64,000 nucleotides of DNA, taken from NCBI RefSeq assembly GCF_025370935.1, contig NC_133501.1, positions 1,230,293 to 1,294,292 on the forward strand. The letters are read 5' to 3'. This DNA is from Choristoneura fumiferana. Taxonomy: Eukaryota > Arthropoda > Insecta > Lepidoptera > Tortricidae. The notes beneath the pieces were generated by a model, which was given only the letters and a program-made list of their open reading frames with translations, had not been told where the DNA came from and did no database searches. A program made the position numbers and the translations under genes. Below are positions 21,951-32,544 of the stretch, in pieces. Positions within the stretch are counted from its first letter, which is position 1; each line of letters opens with the position of its first letter.

Positions 21951-23435
21951 ATAATATGTAGGTGTATTTATGTTTAGTAATTCCTGCGTATTCAGTGATA
22001 GTTACTTTGATAATGTATAAGTGTCCTAATACCAAACCGCTGATCTTCATAACACAGGTTATCCTAGCATGAAGATCAGAGGATCTTTTGTTGAAGTATT
22101 TAACAAACCTTTTCTGACTTTAATTTCATTGTTATGTATAATTCTTGCAACTAGAACTTATTATAGTTAAGATCTCAGATTTGTAAGTGCGTGCGTGGTT
22201 ATTATCTAATAAATTTATTATTATTAATGAAGCTAAAAGTTTTTTTTAGTAAAAGTAGCATTTTTTCCAATCAAAATCGACACAGACACAGTGTCGTCGG
22301 AGCTCCTACTTGTTTTGGCCCTTCAGGCCACTGCAATTCACTGTTGTTGATTTGTTTTACATTCTGTTTCACTGAATTTCGGCAGCTTCAGCCGAACTTC
22401 GACATTCGGCCAAAACTCGGTTTAGATGCTGAACATTCGGCACTAGAAAAAAGAACCTACTTGAAATTAAAATCGAAAGCATTTCATTAACGGAAAAATG
22501 AAATATTCTTAGTTCCTATTATTTTAATAAACATCTTGATTACAACTCGTAAATTGAGTTAAAAAATAGTTTTTGGTTTCTCAATTTTCACAAACTAAAC
22601 ATTGAGAAGCATTAAGATTCTCTTTCTTTCTTTATTACTTACTCGTCCATTCAGCAAGTCTGCAATCGCGCTCTGGGCTTTGCTCACGCGCGTCCTGAAG
22701 GCAGCCAACTTTATAACCATTTGCTTGCACTCCCAGCACACCCAGTCATCCTCGTTGAACTGGAATGACATTTGAAGATAATGAATGATACATAACCATC
22801 CAAGCTAGTCCCTTATTACAATAATCCCTCATTACACCTTGGTTTGTCTCAGTGTTAGTATCCTGCTTTCAGGGTGCCCTCACAAACAAATTTTTGCATA
22901 TGAAGAGTTAAACTATCACCACTGTGTGAGATTTGCCAGAAGGAAGGTAAACTAGTCCCATGCAGGTTGCATGACAAAGCAAGTACAGTCAGCAAAAAAA
23001 CCTTGTTAAAATGAAATTTTGTACAGACAATTTTAGAAAATGGTATTACTGTACATGCATGAATAAATAATTTATATGCCAAGAAACTGTTTAGTGCATC
23101 GACATAAGGTACATACCTAGATGTCGATGGTTTAGTGCATCTCTATCTTAGTATCTTTGCTAATGAAGAATGACGTAGACGTATATTAACAAAGGCAGAG
23201 CAGAAGAGACGGAATTTGTGCTAAACTTCCTTTTAAAAGTTTTGAAAGTTAAGTGCGTGCACAAGTTAAAAAGTCCATAAAATAAAAAGCAAACTGCTCA
23301 ATAAATACTCACTGTCAAAGCGTAGCAAAAGAAGGCGTGTTCCTTGAAGTCTTTTATCGCGCCCAATGTTCTATCTTGGCTCAAACACCCCGCACAAATC
23401 GCTCGCCGTAATGCTTGAACATTTGGATTCAACAT

Positions 23436-23987
23436 TTTGAATTCAAAGAAAACGTGAATTTTGGTCGTAGATTACGTGGGCGACCATTAATATTTACTTG
23501 ACGCCAACAAGACGCCAATGACGCTCTGCTCTATTTTCTTCAAACATGTAATGGCCGACCGACCGAGTTTTCACAACCGCACCGCACCACCGCACCCCTC
23601 AGCCCCTCCCAACAGAGCTGCAGGGTTACTACGAAACTCTAATCTCGAAGTTCGTGTCGTGCGGTCCCTCTCGCTCTCGTATTAAATGTACTAAGTGTCA
23701 GAGGGACCGTACGACTGTCTACGACACGAACTTCGAGTTTCGTAGTAGCCCTGCTGGTTCTATTGTTTGAGTGATTGATAAAAACTCTGTTTACTGTTAG
23801 TAAAATACTACAGATTTTACAGAAAAATAGAACCGTATTCATAATTTTTTTTTGACATTGTTTTGACATTTACTGAAATGTGAAAATGTCAAGTACACAA
23901 AAAAAACAACACTTTCTTCCTCTTATCTGCTCTGCTCTTGTTTATTTTTGATGATAATTCTCAAGTTGTCTTCTATTTTCCATTACA
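23436..23987. promoter_or_regulatory. Putative shared promoter region between head-to-head ZAD genes
   Basis: 552 bp separate the start codons of gene 1 copy A (minus) and gene 3 (plus). A palindromic MITE sits in the middle (23628-23753). Homology with copy B stops near 23848, at a T-run. No TATA box or other element is claimed; the regulatory role is inferred from the arrangement only. Confidence 0.4.
23628..23753. mobile_element. Palindromic MITE in the intergenic promoter region
   Basis: Arms GGTTACTACGAAACTC and GAGTTTCGTAGTAGCCC with inner GAAGTTCGTGTCGTGCGG. Same family as 16514-16646. Copy B: 63594-63728. Confidence 0.7.
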
Positions 23988-24101
23988 ATGTGTGATGCTG
24001 GTGTAACGTTGACCCGGGAATCCATTTGTGTGACATGTTTGAGTCAAGACAGGAAGCTGTTTCCTATTAATGATTCTAAATCACATGCCTTGTTTCTAGA
24101 C
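23988..24101 (+). CDS. Gene 3: first exon of a plus-strand ZAD zinc-finger gene (partial)
   Basis: The ATG at 23988 opens 38 codons ending at a perfect GTAAGT donor after Asp38. The peptide has ICVTCLSQDRKLFPI, the first cysteine pair of a ZAD, closely resembling ICAGCLSQDRTLGAI of gene 1 exon 1. The exon is 552 bp from, and divergent to, the ATG of gene 1 copy A. The rest must lie in the intron running into the run of N at 24401 or be missing: I see no second ZAD half on this strand downstream. Copy B has no equivalent, because its homology ends before this point. Confidence 0.75.
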
Positions 24102-24400
24102 GTAAGTTTTTTTGGTTTTAATTTTTTTATTAAATATTGAGGCCTAATTATTGGTAACTAAAGCTGTCTGTAGATCAGAATGTTTCTTTATTCCCTCTGC
24201 GCTCTCTCTTTAGGACCGTCTGCGCATTTAACCGACTGCTCTAGGCATTGGTGAAAAATTTAATCAAACATTTTTTTTTGTATGTATATGTCTGAAGTTC
24301 AATAACTTGGATACCTTAACACCAGTAGTTAACCTCTTCAATTCACCGCCTCAAACCAAACGGAGTGAGTTGCTCTGTAAACCACAGAAAACCAGCAACA

Positions 24401-24500
24401 NNNNNNNNNNNNNNNNNNNNNNNNNNNNNNNNNNNNNNNNNNNNNNNNNNNNNNNNNNNNNNNNNNNNNNNNNNNNNNNNNNNNNNNNNNNNNNNNNNNN
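24401..24500. other. Run of exactly 100 N
   Basis: A standard unknown-size scaffold gap. It separates the intron of gene 3 from the left arm of the inverted repeat. Confidence 0.98.
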
Positions 24501-25143
24501 CCAATTACCCTGTCACAGAAATCCTAATTATGTTCGTGATTTTCATGAGGACATTACTGTAGTTAAGGGTTTACGGCCAATATTTTTTTGTAATTTTTCT
24601 CTGCGTATACTTATACAGTTGTCGCCATTAACTTCGTAGCTGTATAAGTGTTCAAAATATCTGATCTCGATAATATTGACTATAGGTACACCATACGACT
24701 GTAGGTATATCAGTAAACGTATCCAAGTGCTTTTATTTTATTTAATTCGTCTCTATATTTTGTTTCATGTTATTTTCTAACATAAGTTGATCACACCAGT
24801 AATGTTAACATTACTATTATTATTTGTTATCGAATACTCGGCAAAATAAAAACGAAACGCATAATGGCTGACAGGCGACCATTTTGCCATTTTCTCCAAA
24901 CTTTAAGAACTTGGAATAATAAAATAGTACCTGGGCGACCAAGCTTTGCTCGGGCTAAAACTCGATAATAAGCGTTTTCCCAGAGATAAGACCAAATCGC
25001 CCCGGGTATCAAAATTATAAACAAAGAATCGCTTCACCTCCTTGGTTGTCCCGTCTTAGATCAATCATTTGAAAACTTCGTCGACGCAAAAATTCAAAAT
25101 TTCAAAGCAACATCGCACCGTTTGGTCAAAATTAATCTTCATT

Positions 25144-26324
25144 CAGCCTATTCAATCATTAAGCATTGTCTTTTGTCCCAAAATTTACATATATACTTCG
25201 CGGAACCCATTTTTGGAAATATCCCACTTTGACTTCAAAATTAGATAAATTAGTCGTAGAAACACTCACTTCAGTCTTCAATATTCCTTTTGACGATAGA
25301 TCTTGGACCCAGGCTACCCTACCCATTAGGTTCGGCGGCCTTGGAATCCGTAAAATTTCTTGTGTTGCTCTACCTGCGTTCTTGTCCTCGGTGCATGGTG
25401 CACAAAGCCTTATAGCGAAAATATTAGATCCATCCATTGGATCTGTGGAGGCTGCACACTGCTCCGAGGCCATGAACGTTTGGTCCATAACCTGTCCCGA
25501 CACGGACCAGCCTGCCAATCCCTGCTCGCAGAGGCAATGGGACGAGCCGCTCTGTCAACTAGTACGGAAAAACCTTTTAGAAACGTCAACTAGTTCGGCA
25601 GACCGTGCTCGTCTCCTTGCGACTGCGGAGAATCGGGTCTGTGGCTGCAGGCGCTACCTTCTCCAAACATAGGTACTTTTTTAGACAACACCACCTTTCG
25701 CCTGGCAGCTAGCTTACGTTTGGGGCATCAATAAATCAGCCACATCGTTGTCAATGCGGCGCCATGGTGGACATACTGGGTCACCATGGCCTCTCATGTG
25801 TCCGGAGCGCTGGTAGGATCTCCCGCCACGCCAGCATTAACGACATCATCCGTCGGGCCCTTGTCAGTGCGAGAGTTCCGGCAGTCCTCGAGCCCAGCGG
25901 GCTGGCCAGGAACGACGGCAAGAGGCCTGACGGAATGTCGCTGGTGCCTTGGAGCATGGGTCGGCCGCTAGTTTGGGATGCCACTTGCGTTGATACCCTA
26001 GCACCGTCCCATGTTCCAAGCACCAGCGTCACCGCTGGCGCTGCGGCATCTTCGGCTGAAAGCCTCAAACGCCGCAAATATGCCGCCCTGGGAACCAGCT
26101 ACATGTTTGCGGCATTTGGTGTTGAAACCTTGGGGCCTTGGGGGCCAAGTGCGCGTCGGCTGTATAAAGATTTGTCGACGCGCCTAATAGAGGCCTCGGG
26201 CGACCAGAGGGCTGGCCACTATTTCGCACAGCGTATAAGTATCGCTATACAACGAGGAAATACGGCCAGCCTTCTGGGCACCTTACCCATTGACGGCGAT
26301 TTAGGCCAAATTTTCTATTTATAG
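25144..26324 (+). pseudogene. Frameshifted mirror copy of the RLE-type LINE ORF
   Basis: Same protein as 26996-28204, read on the plus strand in the left arm, but broken by a missing T near 25175, a 4-base loss near 25630 and a missing G near 25724. Three frames are needed to follow it. The C-terminal third (RPDGM to IFYL) is intact. Confidence 0.7.
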
Positions 26325-26995
26325 TTTAATTATGTTTTATTATATGTTTGTTTTTAACATAACCTGATTTTCATAGTTATATACCTACATTAATCTTTTC
26401 AAAATTTACTGATAAACAATGATTTCAATATCGGGAAAAATCACACACGATATTTTATAGTAAAGACCAAATTAGATCAGAGCCGTTTTCGATATCCTGA
26501 AATATATATATATATATACAAGAATTGCTCCTTTAAAGGTATTAGATAAATTCGGAATCTCGCTATCATCGTTCATCTACCATTACCTCTCATATTTCGT
26601 TTTCTAAATTATTATTACCGTACAACGGCAAAACCTACTAGTCAGAATATTTTATTGTTTGTTTTTTAGAAAAATATGACTAGTAGGTTTTGCCGTTGTA
26701 CGGTAATAATAATTTAGAAAACGAAATATGAGAGTAATGGTAGATGAACGATGATAGCGAGATTCCGAATTTATCTAATACCTTTAAAGGAGCAATTCTT
26801 GTATATATATATATATATTTCAGGGATATCGAAAACGGCTCTGATCTAATTTGGTCTTTACTATAAAATATCGTGTGTGATTTTTCCCGATATTGAAATC
26901 ATTGTTATCAGTAAATTTTGAAAAGATTAATGTAGGTATATAACTATGAAAATCAGGTTATGTTAAAAACAAACATATAATAAAACATAATTAAA

Positions 26996-28204
26996 CTATA
27001 AATAGAAAATTTGGCCTAAATCGCCGTCAATGGGTAAGGTGCCCAGAAGGCTGGCCGTATTTCCTCGTTGTATAGCGATACTTATACGCTGTGCGAAATA
27101 GTGGCCAGCCCTCTGGTCGCCCGAGGCCTCTATTAGGCGCGTCGACAAATCTTTATACAGCCGACGCGCACTTGGCCCCCAAGGCCCCAAGGTTTCAACA
27201 CCAAATGCCGCAAACATGTAGCTGGTTCCCAGGGCGGCATATTTGCGGCGTTTGAGGCTTTCAGCCGAAGATGCCGCAGCGCCAGCGGTGACGCTGGTGC
27301 TTGGAACATGGGACGGTGCTAGGGTATCAACGCAAGTGGCATCCCAAACTAGCGGCCGACCCATGCTCCAAGGCACCAGCGACATTCCGTCAGGCCTCTT
27401 GCCGTCGTTCCTGGCCAGCCCGCTGGGCTCGAGGACTGCCGGAACTCTCGCACTGACAAGGGCCCGACGGATGATGTCGTTAATGCTGGCGTGGCGGGAG
27501 ATCCTACCAGCGCTCCGGACACATGAGAGGCCATGGTGACCCAGTATGTCCACCATGGCGCCGCATTGACAACGATGTGGCTGATTTATTGATGCCCCCA
27601 AACGTAAGCTAGCTGCCAGGCGAAAGGTGGTGTTGTCTAAAAAAGTACCTATGTTTGGAGAAGGTAGCGCCTGCAGCCACAGACCCGATTCCCACTCCGC
27701 AGTCGCAAGGAGACGAGCACGGTCTGCCGAACTAGTTGACGTTTCTAAAAGGTTTTTCCGTACTAGTTGACAGAGCGGCTCGTCCCATTGCCTCTGCGAG
27801 CAGGGATTGGCAGGCTGGTCCGTGTCGGGACAGGTTATGGACCAAACGTTCATGGCCTCGGAGCAGTGTGCAGCCTCCACAGATCCAATGGATGGATCTA
27901 ATATTTTCGCTATAAGGCTTTGTGCACCATGCACCGAGGACAAGAACGCAGGTAGAGCAACACAAGAAATTTTACGGATTCCAAGGCCGCCGAACCTAAT
28001 GGGTAGGGTAGCCTGGGTCCAAGATCTATCGTCAAAAGGAATATTGAAGACTGAAGTGAGTGTTTCTACGACTAATTTATCTAATTTTGAAGTCAAAGTG
28101 GGATATTTCCAAAAATGGGTTCCGCGAAGTATATATGTAAATTTTGGGACAAAAAGACAATGCTTAATGATTGAATAGGCTGAATGAAGATTAATTTTGA
28201 CCAA
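26996..28204 (-). CDS. C-terminal part of a LINE reverse-transcriptase ORF with CCHC and restriction-like endonuclease motifs
   Basis: 402 open codons, with similar sequence continuing upstream in the same frame (KESLHLLGCPV). The N-terminal part has the post-catalytic RT region (LPIRFGGLGIRKIS). Around residue 210 lies C-x-C-x8-H-x4-C (CQCGAMVD, HGLSC), then RHASINDIIRRAL, RPDGM and LVWDATCVDT, which fit the CCHC and PD-(D/E)xK endonuclease order of R2/NeSL-type LINEs. No YADD or FADD box is present, so it is a 5'-truncated piece or part of a larger frame in the N run. Family assignment is an inference. Confidence 0.65.
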   Translation of the reverse strand: MVKINLHSAYSIIKHCLFVPKFTYILRGTHFWKYPTLTSKLDKLVVETLTSVFNIPFDDRSWTQATLPIRFGGLGIRKISCVALPAFLSSVHGAQSLIAKILDPSIGSVEAAHCSEAMNVWSITCPDTDQPANPCSQRQWDEPLCQLVRKNLLETSTSSADRARLLATAEWESGLWLQALPSPNIGTFLDNTTFRLAASLRLGASINQPHRCQCGAMVDILGHHGLSCVRSAGRISRHASINDIIRRALVSARVPAVLEPSGLARNDGKRPDGMSLVPWSMGRPLVWDATCVDTLAPSHVPSTSVTAGAAASSAESLKRRKYAALGTSYMFAAFGVETLGPWGPSARRLYKDLSTRLIEASGDQRAGHYFAQRISIAIQRGNTASLLGTLPIDGDLGQIFYL

Positions 28205-28898
28205 ACGGTGCGATGTTGCTTTGAAATTTTGAATTTTTGCGTCGACGAAGTTTTCAAATGATTGATCTAAGACGGGACAACCAAGGAGGTGAAGCGATTC
28301 TTTGTTTATAATTTTGATACCCGGGGCGATTTGGTCTTATCTCTGGAAAACGCTTATTATCGAGTTTTTAGCCCGAGCAAAGCTTGGTCGCCCAGGTACT
28401 ATTTTATTATTCCAAGTTCTTAAAGTTTGGAGAAAATGGCAAAATGGTCGCCTGTCAGCCATTATGCGTTTCGTTTTTATTTTGCCGAGTATTCGATAAC
28501 AAATAATAATAGTAATGTTAACATTACTGGTGTGATCAACTTATGTTAGAAAATAACATGAAACAAAATATAGAGACGAATAAAATAAAATAAAAGCACT
28601 TGGATACGTTTACTGATATACTTACAGTCGTATGGTGTACCTATAGTCGATATTATCGAGATCAGATATTTTGAACACTTATACAGCTACGAAGTTAATG
28701 GCGACAACTGTATAAGTATACGCAGAGAAAAATTACAAAAAAAATATTGGCCGTAAACCCTTAACTACGGTAATGTCCTCATGAAAATCACGAACATAAT
28801 TAGGATTTCTGTGACAGGGTAATTGGTACTAGTATTGTGAATCCGTTTGACAACACTTTGATACATGTGTCTAGACTTAGCGTCAAACGGAACTCCCG

Positions 28899-29399
28899 NN
28901 NNNNNNNNNNNNNNNNNNNNNNNNNNNNNNNNNNNNNNNNNNNNNNNNNNNNNNNNNNNNNNNNNNNNNNNNNNNNNNNNNNNNNNNNNNNNNNNNNNNN
29001 NNNNNNNNNNNNNNNNNNNNNNNNNNNNNNNNNNNNNNNNNNNNNNNNNNNNNNNNNNNNNNNNNNNNNNNNNNNNNNNNNNNNNNNNNNNNNNNNNNNN
29101 NNNNNNNNNNNNNNNNNNNNNNNNNNNNNNNNNNNNNNNNNNNNNNNNNNNNNNNNNNNNNNNNNNNNNNNNNNNNNNNNNNNNNNNNNNNNNNNNNNNN
29201 NNNNNNNNNNNNNNNNNNNNNNNNNNNNNNNNNNNNNNNNNNNNNNNNNNNNNNNNNNNNNNNNNNNNNNNNNNNNNNNNNNNNNNNNNNNNNNNNNNNN
29301 NNNNNNNNNNNNNNNNNNNNNNNNNNNNNNNNNNNNNNNNNNNNNNNNNNNNNNNNNNNNNNNNNNNNNNNNNNNNNNNNNNNNNNNNNNNNNNNNNNN
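28899..29399. other. Run of 501 N
   Basis: Sized gap between the right arm of the inverted repeat and the left flank of the LTR element. ORFs spanning it are meaningless. Confidence 0.98.
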
Positions 29400-29709
29400 G
29401 ATACACACAGAGGTCAAACTTTATAACACCCCTCTTTTTGCGTGGGGATCAGAAATTAATGCATGTATTGTTGACTGTACTTGCATTGCCTCATACGGAT
29501 TTGCTTGCTGAGCATGATGAGCAGGTCGTTTTTATCAAATGTAGAGCGAGATAATCTACACTGCTTCCGTGCCTCTCAAAAGGCGCTATCGTAATTTTTA
29601 TTTGGCGCTGGATGGAAACTGGGAAATGGCCCTCTGCCATCTGGTGTGTAGAGTGACCGCTCTTTTCAATAGCGTATATTGGTCTAGTGCCCACCCAAGA
29701 TGTTGGGCT
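29400..29709. other. Unassigned sequence left of the LTR element
   Basis: No exon of the ZAD genes and no transposon that I recognise. A 67-codon minus-strand ORF lies here (29491-29694) without recognisable motifs. Gene 2 might be expected to continue here, but no finger is visible. Confidence 0.4.
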
Positions 29710-29713
29710 ACTG

Positions 29714-31005
29714 TGTGACGTATAAAAATTTTAACCCTTGCCTTTTCTTTTTTTTAAATAAACGCTCAACAAACGCCGTTGTATGGTTATGGTTTCCTTT
29801 GACTTTTGTTGGTGACGTTTAAAATTAAAACTCAACTGTCAGTGTTGCTGCCAGTAAATTTCAGTCCTTACGGTTTTATGTGTTTTTCAAATTGAAGAGA
29901 ACATGTTTTTGTCTGAAGTGATGTTACTATTTCAGGATAAATCAAGTAAGTACTTGTTTTCATCTTTTCAGAATAGATCGGCTTCGTTATATTTTCCTCC
30001 GTTTAACTTGGTTTATGTCTCAGCGCTTGCGCATGACAACATTCAAGAAGTGTCAGAAGGTCGAACTGACTTGACAACTGTTTTTTTTTTTCTCTCTGAG
30101 GGCCGCCGTCCAAGAGCTGCGAGAGCTTTCTTTTTACATTTGGCTATTGCCGCAGACGTTCCTCCTTTCTATCCCTTCACCTCGTATTTTCTTTCAAACG
30201 AACGCGCTGAGCATAATTTTGCAAACGCGACGCCAAATGTCGCGTGGTAAGTTTATATTTTTTTTGAGAATTCATTTTGGCGGTAGCTTCGTGTACTGCA
30301 AGTGGTAACCGGATTTTGTCCATTTCAGCATAACACACGACGTGGAGCTGCTGAAACCTCCGGAGAGTCGACAGACGTCACCCTTAGCCTGGCCAGCTAA
30401 AGCGGGACCTTCATTCCTCTCCGGTGAGTCCAACAATTTCGACCACAGAACTCCGGAACCAGTTGCCCATAGGACAATTTGCGTCTCGTCCTATCGTCAC
30501 ACTTTTAATTTTTCTAATCCTGGGTATTTCTATTTCAGGAGGTTTTTGACGTCCAGTTTTTGACGTCCAGGTTTCATGCGTGGAGGTTTTTCTCGAAGTT
30601 TCAAGTCTTAGAGGTTCGCCCTTTGCCTGGGTCAACTTTCCTTCGGGTTGGTCGAGTCCCTGCGGGCTCCCGTGGTCCACCTCTCCAGGACACCTAGATA
30701 GCCGCCAAACCCCTGGGTAGTTCTCCGAGCCGAGGTACACTCATTTTTTACCATTAAACTTCCGGTCCAGTCGCCGCATCGACTGGTGGCGCTCAACATT
30801 TTCCTTTTAAATAACTTTACTAAGCGAACAAAAACTGTGCAGGCGGACATTCAGTTGAGGTAGCCCAAACAACCCACCAGCTCTATTTAACCACTGGCTA
30901 GCCGAGAGCCCTATTCATATGTATTTTTTTTTTCTGGTGGAAATAAATATATTGTCCAGAAACCTTTGTTTCCTTTTTTTTTATATCATCGACTTAGACG
31001 TCACA
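29714..31005 (+). repeat. 5' LTR
   Basis: 1292 bp, TGTGACG...CGTCACA. It includes GTATAAAAATTTTAACCC close to its start, a TATA-like stretch, and AATAAATATATTG near the 3' end, which could serve polyadenylation. Long for the superfamily. Confidence 0.9.
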
Positions 31006-31006
31006 G

Positions 31007-31019
31007 TGGCAGCCCTCCG
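31007..31019 (+). other. Probable primer-binding site
   Basis: TGGCAGCCCTCCG begins one base after the 5' LTR and starts with TGG, the complement of a tRNA CCA end. The tRNA is not identified. Confidence 0.5.
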
Positions 31020-31162
31020 TGCGGCTTTAGTTTGGGTTAAATTCTATGTCGTTACTAGCTGTAGAAATTCTCAACTGAACTTTCTGCTTGTTATTTTTGT
31101 TCGCTTATATGTACTTTAATGAGTAATGACTGCTGTAAAGTTTGTAGTAAACAAATTGTCAT

Positions 31163-31322
31163 GTTGAGTTTGTAATCAACAATTAAATTTTTTCCTTTCT
31201 AAACAATTTATGTGAAAAGTATGTTCATATTTAGTTGAGTTTGTAATCAACAATTAAAATTTTTCCTTTCTAAACAATTTATGTGAAAAGTATGTTCATA
31301 TTTAGTTGAGTTTGTAATCAAC
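31163..31322 (+). repeat. 71-bp tandem duplication in the retrotransposon leader
   Basis: Two full units starting GTTGAGTTTGTAATCAAC at 31163 and 31234, and a third start at 31305. Nearly identical. Confidence 0.9.
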
Positions 31323-31635
31323 TATTTCACCTTATTTTTTTATAAAAATTTGTGGGTGTACTTATTAAATAAATTGTGGGTAGCTTATTAAGAGCCACCA
31401 TTTTGTATAGCCGAATGCAGTGTTATAAAACTAGCTCAACTCACTTGAATTAACAATATAATAATACACTTATTAACAATAATTTTCTCTTTTGGTAGCT
31501 TTTACAGTCAGCCTCAATAATAAAGTAATCAATATTATTTTTATTGTCATTGCGTTTCAAACTCCTATTGCTTGAAATTTTAGAGATAAATGCATTAATC
31601 ATTAATTAATATACTCTGTACTGTTTACTAGTCAT

Positions 31636-32460
31636 TTTTGGTACAGTCAGTGACAATTATTTTGTACTTTTGTTAAAAATTTAAAAACATATTGCTGCCT
31701 TTCTGCAGTCACTTATAATTTTAGGTACAGTCAGTAACAATTTTTTTTTGTGCACTTGTTAAATTTTTTTTTAAATATAATTATTGCTGCTTTTCTGCAG
31801 TTAGTTAATAATATTTGGTACAGTCGACAGTCAGTAAACATTTTTCTTTTGAACTTTTGTTAAAAAATTAAAAAAAAAATAGTGCTGATTTTCTGCAGTT
31901 ATTTGATAATATTTGGTACAGATTACAGTTGGTAAACATTTTCTTTGAACTTTTGGTATAATCAGGAACATTTATTTGTGAATACTTTGCTTTGAAATTT
32001 AAGAATACATTATTGCATTTATGCGGTCAGTTACAAAATTCATTACACCCAGCTGCATATTTTGTGTATTTTGTTACAAATTGAAATATATTGCTACATT
32101 TCTGCGGTCTGTTACGAAATTAAGTACAGTCGGCTGCATATTTTGTGTATTTTTGTTAAAAAATTACAATATATTGCTACATTTCTGCGGTCTGTTACGA
32201 GATTAAGTACAGTCGGCTGCATATTTTGTGTATTTTGTTAAAAAATTAGAATACATTGCTACATTTCTGTGGTCGGTTACGAGATTTAGTACAGTCAGCT
32301 GCGTATTATGTGTATTTTTGTTAAACATTAAAAATACATTGCTGTATTTCTGCAGTCGGTTATAACTTTCGGTACAGTCGGCGGCAAATTTTTTGTGTAA
32401 TTAATTTTGAAAAATAAAAAAATAAAACATTACTTACATTGCTGCATTTCTGAAGTAAGT
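31636..32460 (+). repeat. Degenerate 80-100-bp array in the leader
   Basis: About nine units, each with TTTCTGCNGT, GGTACAGTC and a TTTTGTTAAAAA stretch. AT-rich, no ORF. Immediately upstream of gag. Confidence 0.75.
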
Positions 32461-32544
32461 CAATAGCGATTGTAAAATAGTGTTGACTAATTACTATTTT
32501 TTTTTATCTTTATTGGCATCTAACTGCTATTGCACGAATAGGAA

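Larger units (their letters stand above)
2013..23435 (-). pseudogene. Gene 1, copy A: same ZAD zinc-finger gene, exons 1-11, exon 4 disrupted
   Basis: Exons: 23435-23313, 22759-22643, 21674-21212, 17497-17224, 15302-15217, 13843-13718, 11977-11879, 10598-10499, 9079-8970, 2444-2333, 2117-2013. The terminal exon lies left of the window. Exon 1 is intact here (MLNPNVQALRRAICAGC), unlike copy B. Exon 4 carries several indels relative to B: -2 and -1 in the linker, then +1, +3 and -1 around finger 1. These put the first finger out of frame, with a TGA, and shift the donor. All other exons match B except for synonymous changes. A 5.5-kb LINE lies in intron 9 and an RTE-like tail in intron 4. Called pseudogene because the frame is broken as written. 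Alternatives are consensus errors in a functional allele, or an assembly duplicate of copy B. Confidence 0.7.
1..23848 (+). repeat. Large direct duplication, copy A (left end outside window)
   Basis: Base 1 matches base 46200, and collinear similarity runs, with insertions and deletions, to the T-run near 23848 (matching about 63818). Exons, introns, MITEs, SINEs and the ACGC/CA microsatellite all correspond in order. A-only insertions include the LINE (2.46-7.96 kb), a MITE (15763-15933), an RTE-like tail (16.76-17.09 kb) and a segment near 990-1245. Identity is high by eye; I did not compute it. Confidence 0.9.
24501..28827. repeat. 4.3-kb inverted repeat, arms about 2.15 kb, 32-bp spacer
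   Basis: Left arm 24501-26644 and right arm 26677-28827 are near-perfect reverse complements around the spacer 26645-26676. The left arm starts at the very edge of the N run, and the right arm ends about 70 bp before the second run. The arms differ mainly by small indels (a T-run, a 4-base loss, a G-run), mostly breaking the left copy. Both carry the same LINE ORF part. It could be a real head-to-head duplication or a fold-back assembly artefact. Confidence 0.9.

Noticed and set aside
21817..22050. Cys/Val/Arg repeat protein on the minus strand
   Set aside because: A translated ACGC/CA microsatellite.
24307..24639. ORFs running through N runs at 24.4 and 28.9 kb
   Set aside because: The runs of N make the frames meaningless.
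29491..29694. A further exon of gene 2
   Set aside because: The 67-codon minus-strand ORF has no finger or linker pattern, and no matching phase-0 acceptor was evident.
31163..32460. CRISPR-like repeat array
   Set aside because: Degenerate AT-rich tandem units without constant repeats and spacers, inside a eukaryotic retrotransposon leader.
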